Shown here in pieces: positions 25,852 through 34,636 of a stretch of DNA of 64,000 bases. This DNA comes from Pseudobacteroides sp. Lineage in GTDB: Bacteria; Bacillota; Clostridia; Acetivibrionales; DSM-2933. Under the pieces are notes generated by a model. That model worked only from the letters and a program-made list of their open reading frames with translations, was not told the DNA's origin and ran no database searches. The translations under genes and the position numbers were made by a program. Position 1 is the first letter of the stretch. Each line of letters begins with the position of its first letter. The stretch covers positions 1 to 64,000 of the forward strand of contig NZ_DATCTU010000104.1 of the NCBI RefSeq assembly GCF_036567765.1, written 5' to 3'.

Positions 25852-27288
25852 TTAGTACGCCTTCCCCCAGTATAGCATGTGCTTTGCGGGTTTGCCGCAG
25901 CATACGCATTTGTCTGAAACCGCTTCCTGCTCGAAAGGTACACAGCGTGCAGTTGCGGAAGTTTTTTCCTTTATGAGATCCTCACAAGCCCTGTCCTCGC
26001 ACCACATAGCCTTAATAAAGCCTGGTGTTTCCTGTGCTGTTTTTATAAACTCATCCAGGTTTGTTGCGATGTATGTCTTTTTATCTCTCAGTTCCCTTGC
26101 TTTATCAAACAAAGCCTGCTGCAAGGAGTCAAGCAGTTCCTGAAGCTTTGACTCAAGCTCATCCATATGGACAAATATCTTTTCCCTTGTATCCCTTCTG
26201 ACAAGCACTACCTGATTTTTTTCGATATCCTTAGGTCCTATTTCAAGCCTTACAGGAACACCCTTCATTTCATACTCACTAAACTTCCATCCGGGCATTT
26301 TATCACTGTCATCCAAAATAACCCTGAACTTTTTAGACAGCCTGTCTTTCAACTCTCTGGCCTTCTCAAGAACACCTTCCTTGTGCATTGATATAGGCAG
26401 AATAGCCAGCTGAGTAGGTGCTATCCTCGGAGGGAGAACAAGTCCGTTGTCGTCTCCATGTACCATTATAATCGCTCCGATAAGGCGTGTTGTAACCCCC
26501 CATGAGGTTTGATGCACATATTGAAGCTGATTGTTTTTATCGGTATACTGTATTCCGAAGGCTTGGGCAAATCCATTGCCGAAGTTGTGTGATGTACCTG
26601 ATTGCAACGCTTTTCCGTCGTGCATAAGACTTTCAATTGTATATGTAGCCTTTGCCCCTGCAAATTTCTCCTTATCGGTCTTCTTTCCCTTTACAACAGG
26701 AATAGCAAGCACCTTTTCGCAAAAATCTGCATACACATTCAGCATTTTTATTGTTTCTTCCTGTGCTTCTTCAGCAGTAGCATGTGCAGTGTGTCCTTCC
26801 TGCCACAGGAATTCAAGGGTTCTTAAGAAAGGACGGGTAGTCTTTTCCCAGCGAACTACCGAGCACCACTGGTTGTATAATTTGGGTAAATCTCTATATG
26901 ATTGGATTACATTCGAATAGTGTTCACAAAACAATGTTTCTGAAGTGGGACGCACACACAACCTTTCAGTGAGCTTTTCGTCCCCTCCATGGGTAACCCA
27001 TGCAACCTCAGGTGCAAAGCCTTCTACATGCTCTTTTTCCTTAAGTAAGAGACTTTCAGGAATAAACATTGGCATGTACACATTCTCATGTCCCGTCTCT
27101 TTAAATCTTCTATCCAGCTCTTTTTGTATATTCTCCCAAATTGCATAACCATAAGGCCTGATTATCATGCAGCCCCTGACGCTTGCATAATCAACCAAGT
27201 CAGCCTTTTTAATTATATCAGTATACCATTGGGCAAAATCCTCATCCATAGATGTTATGGCTTCAACCAGCTTTTTTTCCTGTGCCAT
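25852..27288 (-). CDS. proS: Prolyl-tRNA synthetase (ProS type 3)
   Basis: I place the start at the ATG ending at 27288 (478 residues, MAQEKKLVEAI), seven bases after AAGGAGTG; an in-frame GTG lies three codons upstream. Class II motifs are clear: VRGCMIIRPYGYAIWENIQ (motif 1 region), RWEKTTRPFLRTLEFLWQEG (motif 2) and a C-terminal zinc-binding-like tail with CEDRAC and KCVCCGKP ending in the conserved aromatic (GKAY). The length and the absence of an editing insertion place it in the archaeal/eukaryote-like type 3 group common in Clostridia. No T-box leader is seen. Confidence 0.96.
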   Translation of the reverse strand: MAQEKKLVEAITSMDEDFAQWYTDIIKKADLVDYASVRGCMIIRPYGYAIWENIQKELDRRFKETGHENVYMPMFIPESLLLKEKEHVEGFAPEVAWVTHGGDEKLTERLCVRPTSETLFCEHYSNVIQSYRDLPKLYNQWCSVVRWEKTTRPFLRTLEFLWQEGHTAHATAEEAQEETIKMLNVYADFCEKVLAIPVVKGKKTDKEKFAGAKATYTIESLMHDGKALQSGTSHNFGNGFAQAFGIQYTDKNNQLQYVHQTSWGVTTRLIGAIIMVHGDDNGLVLPPRIAPTQLAILPISMHKEGVLEKARELKDRLSKKFRVILDDSDKMPGWKFSEYEMKGVPVRLEIGPKDIEKNQVVLVRRDTREKIFVHMDELESKLQELLDSLQQALFDKARELRDKKTYIATNLDEFIKTAQETPGFIKAMWCEDRACEDLIKEKTSATARCVPFEQEAVSDKCVCCGKPAKHMLYWGKAY

Positions 27289-27390
27289 CGATATCACTCC
27301 TTATTTATGTTTAATAATATAAAATTTCAATTGAACGGAGCATTTAATCGGCTTACTCCCAGCTCATAAGCTCTCGCAATCATAATTTTA

Positions 27391-27419
27391 AATATATTAT
27401 ACCTTATTGGCTATGTCAA
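27391..27419 (-). promoter_or_regulatory. Sigma-A promoter of proS
   Basis: On the minus strand TTGACA (27414-27419) and TATATT (27391-27396) are 17 bases apart, about 100 bases before the proS start. Confidence 0.6.
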
Positions 27420-27543
27420 TAGACTCTGTCAAATTTGGGTTTTCAGGTACCTTTACAGCCATTTATCACTATGTTATTATAGGATTTAATTTATATTTTA
27501 TACCAATTTCAATATGTATGATTATTATTAGTGAGGTATCATT

Positions 27544-28014
27544 ATGAGAGTTGCCATAGGTCAGGACAGTCACAGATTTGATTTTAACGATAATGAGAAA
27601 AAGCTTGTATTGGGGGGTGTCACATTTGAAGGCGAGCCTCCTCTACAAGGTAACAGTGATGCGGATGTAATACTGCATTCGGTGACAAATGCCATATCAG
27701 GTATAACGTGTGTAAACATTCTGGGAAAAATAAGCGATGATCTCTGCCTCAAAGATGGAATAACCGACAGCAGAGTCTATCTGGAAGAGGCACTAAAGTA
27801 TCTTAATAATCATAAAATTGTTCATCTATCTATCTCAATAGAATGCCAAAGGCCAAAGATAACCCCTAAAATATCCCAGATAAGAAACAGTCTTTCTAAG
27901 CTATTAAATATCCCCGAGGACAGCATAGGCATAACAGCTACTACCGGAGAGGGGTTGACTCAATTTGGCCAAGGCTTGGGAATTCAAGTATTTTCATGTA
28001 TAACGACTACTTAA
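27544..28014 (+). CDS. ispF: 2-C-methyl-D-erythritol 2,4-cyclodiphosphate synthase, divergent
   Basis: This 156-residue protein has the size and end motifs of IspF, the methylerythritol-pathway enzyme that cyclises CDP-ME-2-phosphate. The N-terminal zinc motif GQDSHRF keeps D8 and H10, GNSDADVILHS keeps the third zinc His, and the C-terminal ATTGEGLTQFGQGLGI motif is present. Two normally invariant stretches are altered: the usual (L)TDALLGA reads TNAISGI, and the GDIGxxFPDTD segment reads NILGKISDDLC. It may be a specialised, weak or non-canonical IspF. IspD lies about 2 kb away on the opposite strand, separated by an ABC exporter. Confidence 0.8.
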   Translation: MRVAIGQDSHRFDFNDNEKKLVLGGVTFEGEPPLQGNSDADVILHSVTNAISGITCVNILGKISDDLCLKDGITDSRVYLEEALKYLNNHKIVHLSISIECQRPKITPKISQIRNSLSKLLNIPEDSIGITATTGEGLTQFGQGLGIQVFSCITTT

Positions 28015-28045
28015 TTCTCTATCATTAAAACATTACTTAATTTAA

Positions 28046-29257
28046 TTAACTTCTAAAGAGAACCTTCTCCTTACCAAACATGGATACGGCAATTGCAAGT
28101 GCTATCACTACATGTACTGCTGAAGATATGAAAGCTATAAGAAGATTCAAATAATTTATTGTGCCGCCTAAAACCACCTTAAAAGCAGAAACGGTGTTGA
28201 TTACCGGAATAAAATAATAGTAAAAAGGTATATCTGCCGGCTGGGTAAAAAAGTTAGCGTACGAAGGAACCATAGCTGCAATCATGAGAAATGACAGGTA
28301 TACCTGTGCTTCCTTGAAGGACCTGGCATATGTGCTTAGAGCAATCTGAATTCCGGCAAAAGTCATACCTAATGCCATTGCTAGCAATATAGCCAGGATA
28401 AGTGCCGGTATAGGAACGAAAAATCCTGATATATTCTGGCCCGATCCCATATTGAGGGAGTTTGGATTTAATATATACCCTATTATAAGTCCGAATATGG
28501 ATGCTATAACAGTAACAAACGAAAAGAGGGTCACAGTAAAATACTTGCCGAGAAGTATAGCTACTCGTTTAGGCTTTGTAGTAAGCAGCGGCTCCAAAGT
28601 ATTTCTCTCCTTTTCTCCAGCCACAAGATCGGTAGCTGCCGGTACTCCTCCCACTGTCATCAGTATAACTATTATAATAGGTAAAAATGTGGCCAGCATG
28701 CTGGTACTTGTTTTAGCTTCGTCAGCTACGTTTTTCTCTTCTATCCTTGTGGGCTCTAGAAACTCAGGACTTTTTCCCAGGCCGGCAATTCTCTCATTAA
28801 GAATGCTTTTATTAAACTCCTCTATTGCTTGCCTGACTATCCATATACTTCCTTCTGATTTTGTTTTGGATTTATCATATGAAATATCAATTTGAAAGGG
28901 CTTACCTTCCGCAATTCTGCTTTTAAATTCTTTGTCGATGCTTATAACAAGCCTTACCTTATCCTGCTTCAATGCTTCTATAGGTTTTTCTTCATCCACA
29001 ACCTTTATGTTATTGTTTTTAGCAAACAGCCTGTTTTTAACCAGTTCTTTTATTTCGTCCGTTCTCGAGTCATCGGATAAGGCTATTGAAACATTCTCAT
29101 TTATATCCTTTTGAAGCTTTTCCATACCCCCTCCCACAAAGCTGTTTAATAGAGGGATAATTACCATGGGAACAATCAGACTAATCAAAAGCGTTCTTTT
29201 ATCTCTTGCAAGATCCTTAACTTCTTTTTTGAATACTGTCCATATATGCTTTAACAT
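28046..29257 (-). CDS. natB: ABC-2 type permease, NatB-like
   Basis: This 403-residue protein has one N-terminal membrane segment (about 22-42), a large extracytoplasmic domain (about 45-185) and five to six C-terminal segments (from about 187). This topology is typical of NatB/YhaP exporters. The motif VAGEKERNTLEPLLTTKP is a hallmark of ABC-2 permeases. Its start overlaps the stop of the ATPase gene (TAATG), so the two are translationally coupled. NatAB of Bacillus exports sodium; related pairs export peptides or drugs, so the substrate is not certain here. Confidence 0.85.
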   Translation of the reverse strand: MLKHIWTVFKKEVKDLARDKRTLLISLIVPMVIIPLLNSFVGGGMEKLQKDINENVSIALSDDSRTDEIKELVKNRLFAKNNNIKVVDEEKPIEALKQDKVRLVISIDKEFKSRIAEGKPFQIDISYDKSKTKSEGSIWIVRQAIEEFNKSILNERIAGLGKSPEFLEPTRIEEKNVADEAKTSTSMLATFLPIIIVILMTVGGVPAATDLVAGEKERNTLEPLLTTKPKRVAILLGKYFTVTLFSFVTVIASIFGLIIGYILNPNSLNMGSGQNISGFFVPIPALILAILLAMALGMTFAGIQIALSTYARSFKEAQVYLSFLMIAAMVPSYANFFTQPADIPFYYYFIPVINTVSAFKVVLGGTINYLNLLIAFISSAVHVVIALAIAVSMFGKEKVLFRS

Positions 29258-29985
29258 TATTGTTTGCCCCCTTTCACCAGATGAATAAATATTTCCTCAA
29301 GGCTGCTGTTGTTGTATCTTGTTTTTAGCTCCTCAACAGTGCCTGTATCAATGATTCTTCCTTTATGTATTATACCTATCCTGTCGCAGAGCTTTTCCAC
29401 TTCACTCATGGTATGACTGGAAAAAAGTACGGTTTTGCCACCCTTTTTGCAATCCATTATGAAATCATGAACGTTTCTAGCAGCACTCACATCCAGACCT
29501 GATGTAGGCTCATCAAAAAACATGATCTGGGGATCATGAACAATAGCCCTTCCGAATGCAGCCTTCTGCTTCATTCCCTTTGAAAGCTTGCCTGCTCGCT
29601 TATTCATAAATTCTTCCATTCCAAAGATTTTTGCAATCTCCCCTATCCTTGTTTTTATTTTACTTTTGTCCATATCGTTAAGCTCTGCAAAATATGCTAT
29701 GTTTTCATATACCGTAAGCCTGTCATATAAGCCCATCTCTCCGCCGAATAGAATACCTATCTGGAAGCGTACAGCCTGAGGGTCTTCATTTATATCTTTG
29801 CCATTAATCACAGCTGTTCCCGATGTAGGCTTCAGCATTGTAGCAAGCATTCTAAGGGTGGTAGTCTTGCCTGCACCGTTTTCCCCAAGAAGGCCGAAGA
29901 CTTCTCCCTTTCTTATTTCAAAGCTGATATTTTCTACTGCCTTGTTAACGCCAAAACTTTTTGCTAGTCCTTGAACACTAACCAT
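29257..29985 (-). CDS. natA: ABC transporter ATP-binding protein, NatA-like
   Basis: This 242-residue ABC ATPase has Walker A GENGAGKTTT (about 36-45), signature LSKGMKQK (about 132-139), Walker B IMFFDEPTSGLD (about 150-161) and the switch His in FSSHTMSEVEKLCD. Position and sequence pair it with the NatB-like permease, whose ATG overlaps its stop codon. AAGGAGGGA precedes its start. It lies 17 bases downstream of ispD on the same strand, so ispD-natA-natB may be one transcript. Confidence 0.9.
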   Translation of the reverse strand: MVSVQGLAKSFGVNKAVENISFEIRKGEVFGLLGENGAGKTTTLRMLATMLKPTSGTAVINGKDINEDPQAVRFQIGILFGGEMGLYDRLTVYENIAYFAELNDMDKSKIKTRIGEIAKIFGMEEFMNKRAGKLSKGMKQKAAFGRAIVHDPQIMFFDEPTSGLDVSAARNVHDFIMDCKKGGKTVLFSSHTMSEVEKLCDRIGIIHKGRIIDTGTVEELKTRYNNSSLEEIFIHLVKGGKQ

Positions 29986-30002
29986 AAAAATCCCTCCTTA
30001 AA

Positions 30003-30716
30003 TTAAAGTCCCTTATCCATGTTTTCAACTATAGCATTTGCAAAAGCAATATCCTCCATCGTTGTTATCTTTATATTATAGTAGCTTCCCATTATGAGCT
30101 TCATCCTATGCCCCATCCTCTCCACCAAAACTGCATCATCCGTCCCGATATAACCGTCTTCTACAGCCCTTCTGTGAGCATTTAAAACAATATCATACTT
30201 AAAGGACTGGGGGGTCTGAATAGCCCACAGATACTTTCTGTCAGGGGTATCCTTTATATAAGCCTCTTCATCTGAAACCTTTATTGTATCCTTAACCGGC
30301 ACCGCCACACCTGCTGCTCCGTATAAAACTGCAGCATCAATACTGTTTTTTATTATTTCATCGTTTATAAAAGGTCTTGCACCATCATGTATAAGAACTA
30401 CATCAGTTCTTTCACAAACTTCACAAAGACCATTATATACGGAATTTTGTCTTTCCTTACCTCCTGCTACTATTTTTTTTACCTTATTTAAATCGTACCA
30501 GTCAATAATATGCTGCTTGCAAAAGACAATATCACCTGAACCTGTAACCAATATTATTTCATCAATAAGACTGCTTTCCTGAAAAACCTGTATGGTTCTT
30601 GCAAGAAGCGGTTTAGCTCCCACATCTATGTACATTTTGTTTTTTTCCATGTTCATTCGTGTCCCGCTTCCCGCGGCTACAATTATAGCACTTACAAAGC
30701 TATTGCTTCTTTGCAT
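30003..30716 (-). CDS. ispD: 2-C-methyl-D-erythritol 4-phosphate cytidylyltransferase
   Basis: This 237-residue enzyme makes CDP-ME from MEP and CTP, the third step of the methylerythritol isoprenoid pathway. Signature motifs are AIIVAAGSGTRM with K at NKMYIDV (N-terminus), VAGGKERQNSVYNGL, LIHDGARPFI and AIQTPQSFKYD. Length is normal. GGGGGATAAAAA precedes the ATG. It is the first gene of a probable ispD-natA-natB transcript. Confidence 0.95.
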   Translation of the reverse strand: MQRSNSFVSAIIVAAGSGTRMNMEKNKMYIDVGAKPLLARTIQVFQESSLIDEIILVTGSGDIVFCKQHIIDWYDLNKVKKIVAGGKERQNSVYNGLCEVCERTDVVLIHDGARPFINDEIIKNSIDAAVLYGAAGVAVPVKDTIKVSDEEAYIKDTPDRKYLWAIQTPQSFKYDIVLNAHRRAVEDGYIGTDDAVLVERMGHRMKLIMGSYYNIKITTMEDIAFANAIVENMDKGL

Positions 30717-30915
30717 TTTTTATCCCCCATCCAAATCCATGTGATTGGTTTATTTTTTCCACTTTTTATTAAATATATCATAATAAAGAATTATATCATA
30801 TATAATCATTCAGGTAGTATAAATTAAATAAGGGATAAACAATTACGGTTAACCAATGCACAAAAAAAATTGCTATTTTTTTAACAAAATTCTTTATCTA
30901 ACTTTAATTATGGTA

Positions 30916-30943
30916 TTTACTAGATTTATTTTTATGTTATAAT
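30916..30943 (+). promoter_or_regulatory. Possible promoter of the pyruvate:ferredoxin oxidoreductase gene
   Basis: TTTACT (30916-30921) and TATAAT (30938-30943) are 16 bases apart, in the 310-base gap before the gene. A second TATAAT at 30963-30968 lacks a good -35 partner. Nothing else was recognised in this gap. Confidence 0.4.
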
Positions 30944-31026
30944 GATTATGAGTTATAGAATGTATAATGTATACACAATACTCGCTTTTCAATAAATAAT
31001 ATATATAGCAAATGGGGGAAAATAAA

Positions 31027-34000
31027 ATGGCAAAGGTCATGAAGACAATGGATGGAAATGCCGCTGCCGCCCATGTAGCCTATGCGTTTACTGAGGTTGC
31101 AGGTATCTATCCTATCACGCCATCATCTACAATGGCAGAAAATGTTGACCAGTGGTCAGCACACGGTAGAAAAAACATTTTCGGACAACAGGTTAAAGTT
31201 GCCGAATTACAGTCAGAGGCAGGAGCAGCAGGTACAGTTCACGGTTCCCTCGCTGCAGGTGCTTTAACAACTACTTTTACAGCGTCTCAAGGTCTTCTTT
31301 TAATGATTCCGAACATGTACAAAATAGCAGGTGAATTGCTTCCAGGTGTATTTCATGTAAGTGCACGTGCTCTTGCAAGCCATGCTCTTTCAATATTCGG
31401 TGACCATTCAGACGTTATGGCTTGTCGTCAGACAGGTTTTGCAATGCTCTGTGCAAGCAACGTTCAAGAAATAATGGATTTAGCTGCTGTAGCTCACTTA
31501 AGTGCTATTAAAGGAAGAGTTCCATTCCTTCACTTCTTCGATGGTTTCAGATCATCAGCAGAAGTTCAGAAGATAGAAGTTCTTGATTATGCAGACCTGG
31601 CTAAATTAGTGGATTGGGATGCAATAAAGCAGTTCAGGAAGAATGCATTAAATCCTGAACATCCTGTATTAAGAGGAACAGCTCAGAACCCTGATATATT
31701 CTTCCAGGCTCGTGAAGCTTGCAATCCTTTCTATAATGCAGTTCCCGCAATAGTAGAAAACTACATGAATGAAATCAACAAGCTGACAGGAAGAAACTAC
31801 GGCTTGTTCAACTACTACGGAGCACCGGATGCAGACAGAGTAATCGTTGCTATGGGTTCTGTATGTGATGCTGCTGAAGAAGCAATTGATTACTTGACTA
31901 CTAAAGGCGAAAAAGTCGGTATATTAAAAGTACGTCTTTTCAGACCTTTCTCAGTTAAGCACTTCCTTTCAGCAATGCCTGCATCAGTTAAGAAAATCGC
32001 GGTTCTTGACAGAACAAAAGAACCAGGTGCAATAGGAGAACCATTGTACCAGGATATAGCTACAGTTTACTATGATCAGGAAGTTAGGCCACTCATCGTT
32101 TGCGGACGTTACGGTCTTGGTTCTAAGGATACAACACCTGCACAGGTTATCGCAGTATTTGACAACCTTAAGGCAGATGCTCCCAAGAACCACTTCACTG
32201 TTGGTATCGTTGATGATGTTACAAACTTGTCACTTCCTATCGGTGAAGAAGTAGATACAACAGGCGAAGGTACAATCAGTTGTAAATTCTGGGGCTTGGG
32301 CTCTGACGGTACTGTTGGTGCCAACAAGAACTCCATTAAGATAATAGGTGACCACACCGACATGTATGCACAGGCATACTTTTCATATGACTCAAAGAAA
32401 TCAGGCGGTATAACAGTATCCCACTTAAGATTCGGCAAAAAGCCAATCAGATCAACATATCTCGTTAAAAAGGCAGACTTCCTTGCTTGTCACAACCCTT
32501 CATATGTTGATAAATATGATATGGTTTCCGACATTAAGCCAAACGGAACTTTCCTCTTAAACTGTGCATGGTCTGCAGAAGAATTGGATAAGAATCTTCC
32601 TGGAAAAATGAAGAGAATACTTGCTAAAAACAATATAAAATTCTATACAATAGACGCTGTTAGCATAGCTAAAGAAATAGGCCTTGGAAACAGGATCAAC
32701 ATGATCATGCAGGCTGCATTCTTCAAGCTCGCTGATATCATTCCTCTTGAAGATGCTATTAAGTACATGAAAGATGCTATAGTTGCTTCATACGGCAAAA
32801 AGGGAGAAAAAATTGTCAACATGAATCAGCTTGCTGTTGACAAGGGTATTGGTGCATTAAATAAAATTGATGTTCCTGCTTCATGGGCAACTGCTGAAGA
32901 TGCTCCTGTAGTTGAAATGGATGTTCCTGCATTCGTTAAGAACATACAAGATCCAGTTAACAGACAGGAAGGCGACAAGCTCCCTGTAAGTACTTTTGTT
33001 GGTATTGAAGACGGTACTTTCCCACAGGGATCATCAAAGTATGAAAAAAGAGGTATTGCTATAGACGTTCCTGAATGGCAGGCTGATAACTGTATTCAGT
33101 GTAACCAGTGTTCATATGTATGTCCTCATGCTGCCATAAGACCATTCCTTCTTACTTCTGAAGAGACTGCAAATGCACCTAAGTCATTTGTAACAAAGAA
33201 AGCTATCGGTAAGGGCTTTGAAAACTACGACTTTAAGATCCAGGTTTCAACTCTTGACTGTACTGGCTGCGGAAACTGTGCACAGGTTTGTCCTTCCAAG
33301 GTTAAATCACTTGTTATGAAGCCATTGGCATCACAGACAGCTGAAATAGAAAACTGGGATTACGCAATGAAATTATCCGTTAAGGAAAATCCTGCGAATC
33401 CAGAAACAGTTAAAGGAAGCCAGTTCGAACAGCCTCTCCTTGAGTTCTCTGGAGCATGTATGGGTTGTGGAGAAACTCCTTATACAAAATTAATCACACA
33501 GTTGTTTGGTGACAGAATGTATATAGCCAACGCAACAGGATGTTCATCAATCTGGGGCGGAAGTGCACCATCAACTCCATATACAACAAACCATAAAGGT
33601 CATGGACCTGCTTGGGCAAACTCATTGTTCGAAGACAATGCCGAGTACGGTTATGGTATGGCTCTTGCTGTTAACCAAATCAGAGCTAAGCTTGCAGATC
33701 TTGCTAATGAAGCTTTAAATACAGGCATATCTGAAGAAATAAAGGCTGCATTGAAAGACTGGTTGGAAAATAAGGATAATGCAAAGGGTTCAAAGAAAGC
33801 AGCTCTTACATTGTTACCTTTACTCAAAGCATACACTGGCAGCGAAGCTAAAGCTATAGTTGATGAAATTGTTGAAAAAGAAGAATTCCTCGTTAAGAAA
33901 TCACAATGGATATTCGGTGGAGACGGATGGGCTTATGATATCGGTTTCGGTGGTCTCGACCATGTCCTTGCTTCAGGCGAAGATGTAAACATACTGGTTA

Positions 34001-34545
34001 TGGATACAGAAGTTTACTCGAATACAGGCGGTCAGTCTTCAAAGGCTACTCCAACAGGTGCTATAGCACAGTTTGCTGCATCAGGTAAAGTAACTAAGAA
34101 GAAAGACCTTGCTATGATGGCAATGTCATATGGATATGTATACGTAGCAATGGTTGCTATGGGTGCTAATCAGAATCAATTAATAAAAGCATTAATTGAA
34201 GCTGAAAGTTATCCTGGACCATCACTTGTTATTGCATACGCTCCATGTATCAATCATGGATTGAAGCTAGGTATGGGATGCACTCAGTTGGAATCCAAGC
34301 TTGCTGTTGAAGCTGGTTACTGGTTCCTCTACAGATACAACCCATTACTCAAGTTGGAAGGAAAGAATCCGTTCATACTGGATTCAAAGAAGCCTACTGC
34401 TTCATTTAAAGAGTTTATAATGAGCGAAGTACGTTACTCTTCACTCACAAGACTCTTCCCTGAAAAGGCTGAAGAACTCTTTACTGCTGCTGAAAAGAAC
34501 GCACTTGAAAAATACGAGCAGCTTGAAAAAATGGCACAAGGCTAA
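31027..34545 (+). CDS. nifJ: Pyruvate:ferredoxin (flavodoxin) oxidoreductase
   Basis: The ATG at 31027 follows GGGGGAAAATAAA, giving 1,172 residues; an ATG five codons upstream overlaps the ribosome binding site. All domains of the single-chain enzyme are in order: domain I (GIYPITPSSTMAE), domain II, the CoA-binding region, a two-cluster ferredoxin domain (CIQCNQCSYVCP near 688 and CTGCGNCAQVCP near 743) and the thiamine-diphosphate domain (GGDGWAYDIGFGGLDHVLASG near 964, EVYSNTGGQSSKATP). The enzyme oxidises pyruvate to acetyl-CoA, reducing ferredoxin, the central step of clostridial sugar fermentation. Codon use is strongly biased, as in highly expressed genes. It stands alone between two terminators. 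Confidence 0.97.
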   Translation: MAKVMKTMDGNAAAAHVAYAFTEVAGIYPITPSSTMAENVDQWSAHGRKNIFGQQVKVAELQSEAGAAGTVHGSLAAGALTTTFTASQGLLLMIPNMYKIAGELLPGVFHVSARALASHALSIFGDHSDVMACRQTGFAMLCASNVQEIMDLAAVAHLSAIKGRVPFLHFFDGFRSSAEVQKIEVLDYADLAKLVDWDAIKQFRKNALNPEHPVLRGTAQNPDIFFQAREACNPFYNAVPAIVENYMNEINKLTGRNYGLFNYYGAPDADRVIVAMGSVCDAAEEAIDYLTTKGEKVGILKVRLFRPFSVKHFLSAMPASVKKIAVLDRTKEPGAIGEPLYQDIATVYYDQEVRPLIVCGRYGLGSKDTTPAQVIAVFDNLKADAPKNHFTVGIVDDVTNLSLPIGEEVDTTGEGTISCKFWGLGSDGTVGANKNSIKIIGDHTDMYAQAYFSYDSKKSGGITVSHLRFGKKPIRSTYLVKKADFLACHNPSYVDKYDMVSDIKPNGTFLLNCAWSAEELDKNLPGKMKRILAKNNIKFYTIDAVSIAKEIGLGNRINMIMQAAFFKLADIIPLEDAIKYMKDAIVASYGKKGEKIVNMNQLAVDKGIGALNKIDVPASWATAEDAPVVEMDVPAFVKNIQDPVNRQEGDKLPVSTFVGIEDGTFPQGSSKYEKRGIAIDVPEWQADNCIQCNQCSYVCPHAAIRPFLLTSEETANAPKSFVTKKAIGKGFENYDFKIQVSTLDCTGCGNCAQVCPSKVKSLVMKPLASQTAEIENWDYAMKLSVKENPANPETVKGSQFEQPLLEFSGACMGCGETPYTKLITQLFGDRMYIANATGCSSIWGGSAPSTPYTTNHKGHGPAWANSLFEDNAEYGYGMALAVNQIRAKLADLANEALNTGISEEIKAALKDWLENKDNAKGSKKAALTLLPLLKAYTGSEAKAIVDEIVEKEEFLVKKSQWIFGGDGWAYDIGFGGLDHVLASGEDVNILVMDTEVYSNTGGQSSKATPTGAIAQFAASGKVTKKKDLAMMAMSYGYVYVAMVAMGANQNQLIKALIEAESYPGPSLVIAYAPCINHGLKLGMGCTQLESKLAVEAGYWFLYRYNPLLKLEGKNPFILDSKKPTASFKEFIMSEVRYSSLTRLFPEKAEELFTAAEKNALEKYEQLEKMAQG

Positions 34546-34562
34546 TAATTTCAAATAAAACT

Positions 34563-34592
34563 AAGCCCGATTAACTTTGGTTAATCGGGCTT
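34563..34592. terminator. Strong bidirectional terminator
   Basis: Perfect 13-base arms AAGCCCGATTAAC and GTTAATCGGGCTT enclose a TTTG loop, with TTT and TTTT tracts after the plus-strand stem. It ends the oxidoreductase gene and the converging beta-propeller gene. Confidence 0.93.
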
Positions 34593-34636
34593 TTTATTTT
34601 GGCTATTTGGGCTTTAAGTTGTTTTTTTGTTATGCC

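Noticed and set aside
27289..27543. T-box leader for proS
   Set aside because: The conserved TGGAACCGCG-type T-box sequence and a specifier stem are absent; only an ordinary promoter is visible.
30717..31026. Rex redox-repressor site before the oxidoreductase gene
   Set aside because: Fragments such as GGTTAACC and TTTAACAAAA occur, but not a full TTGTTAAnnnnTTAACAA-like palindrome.
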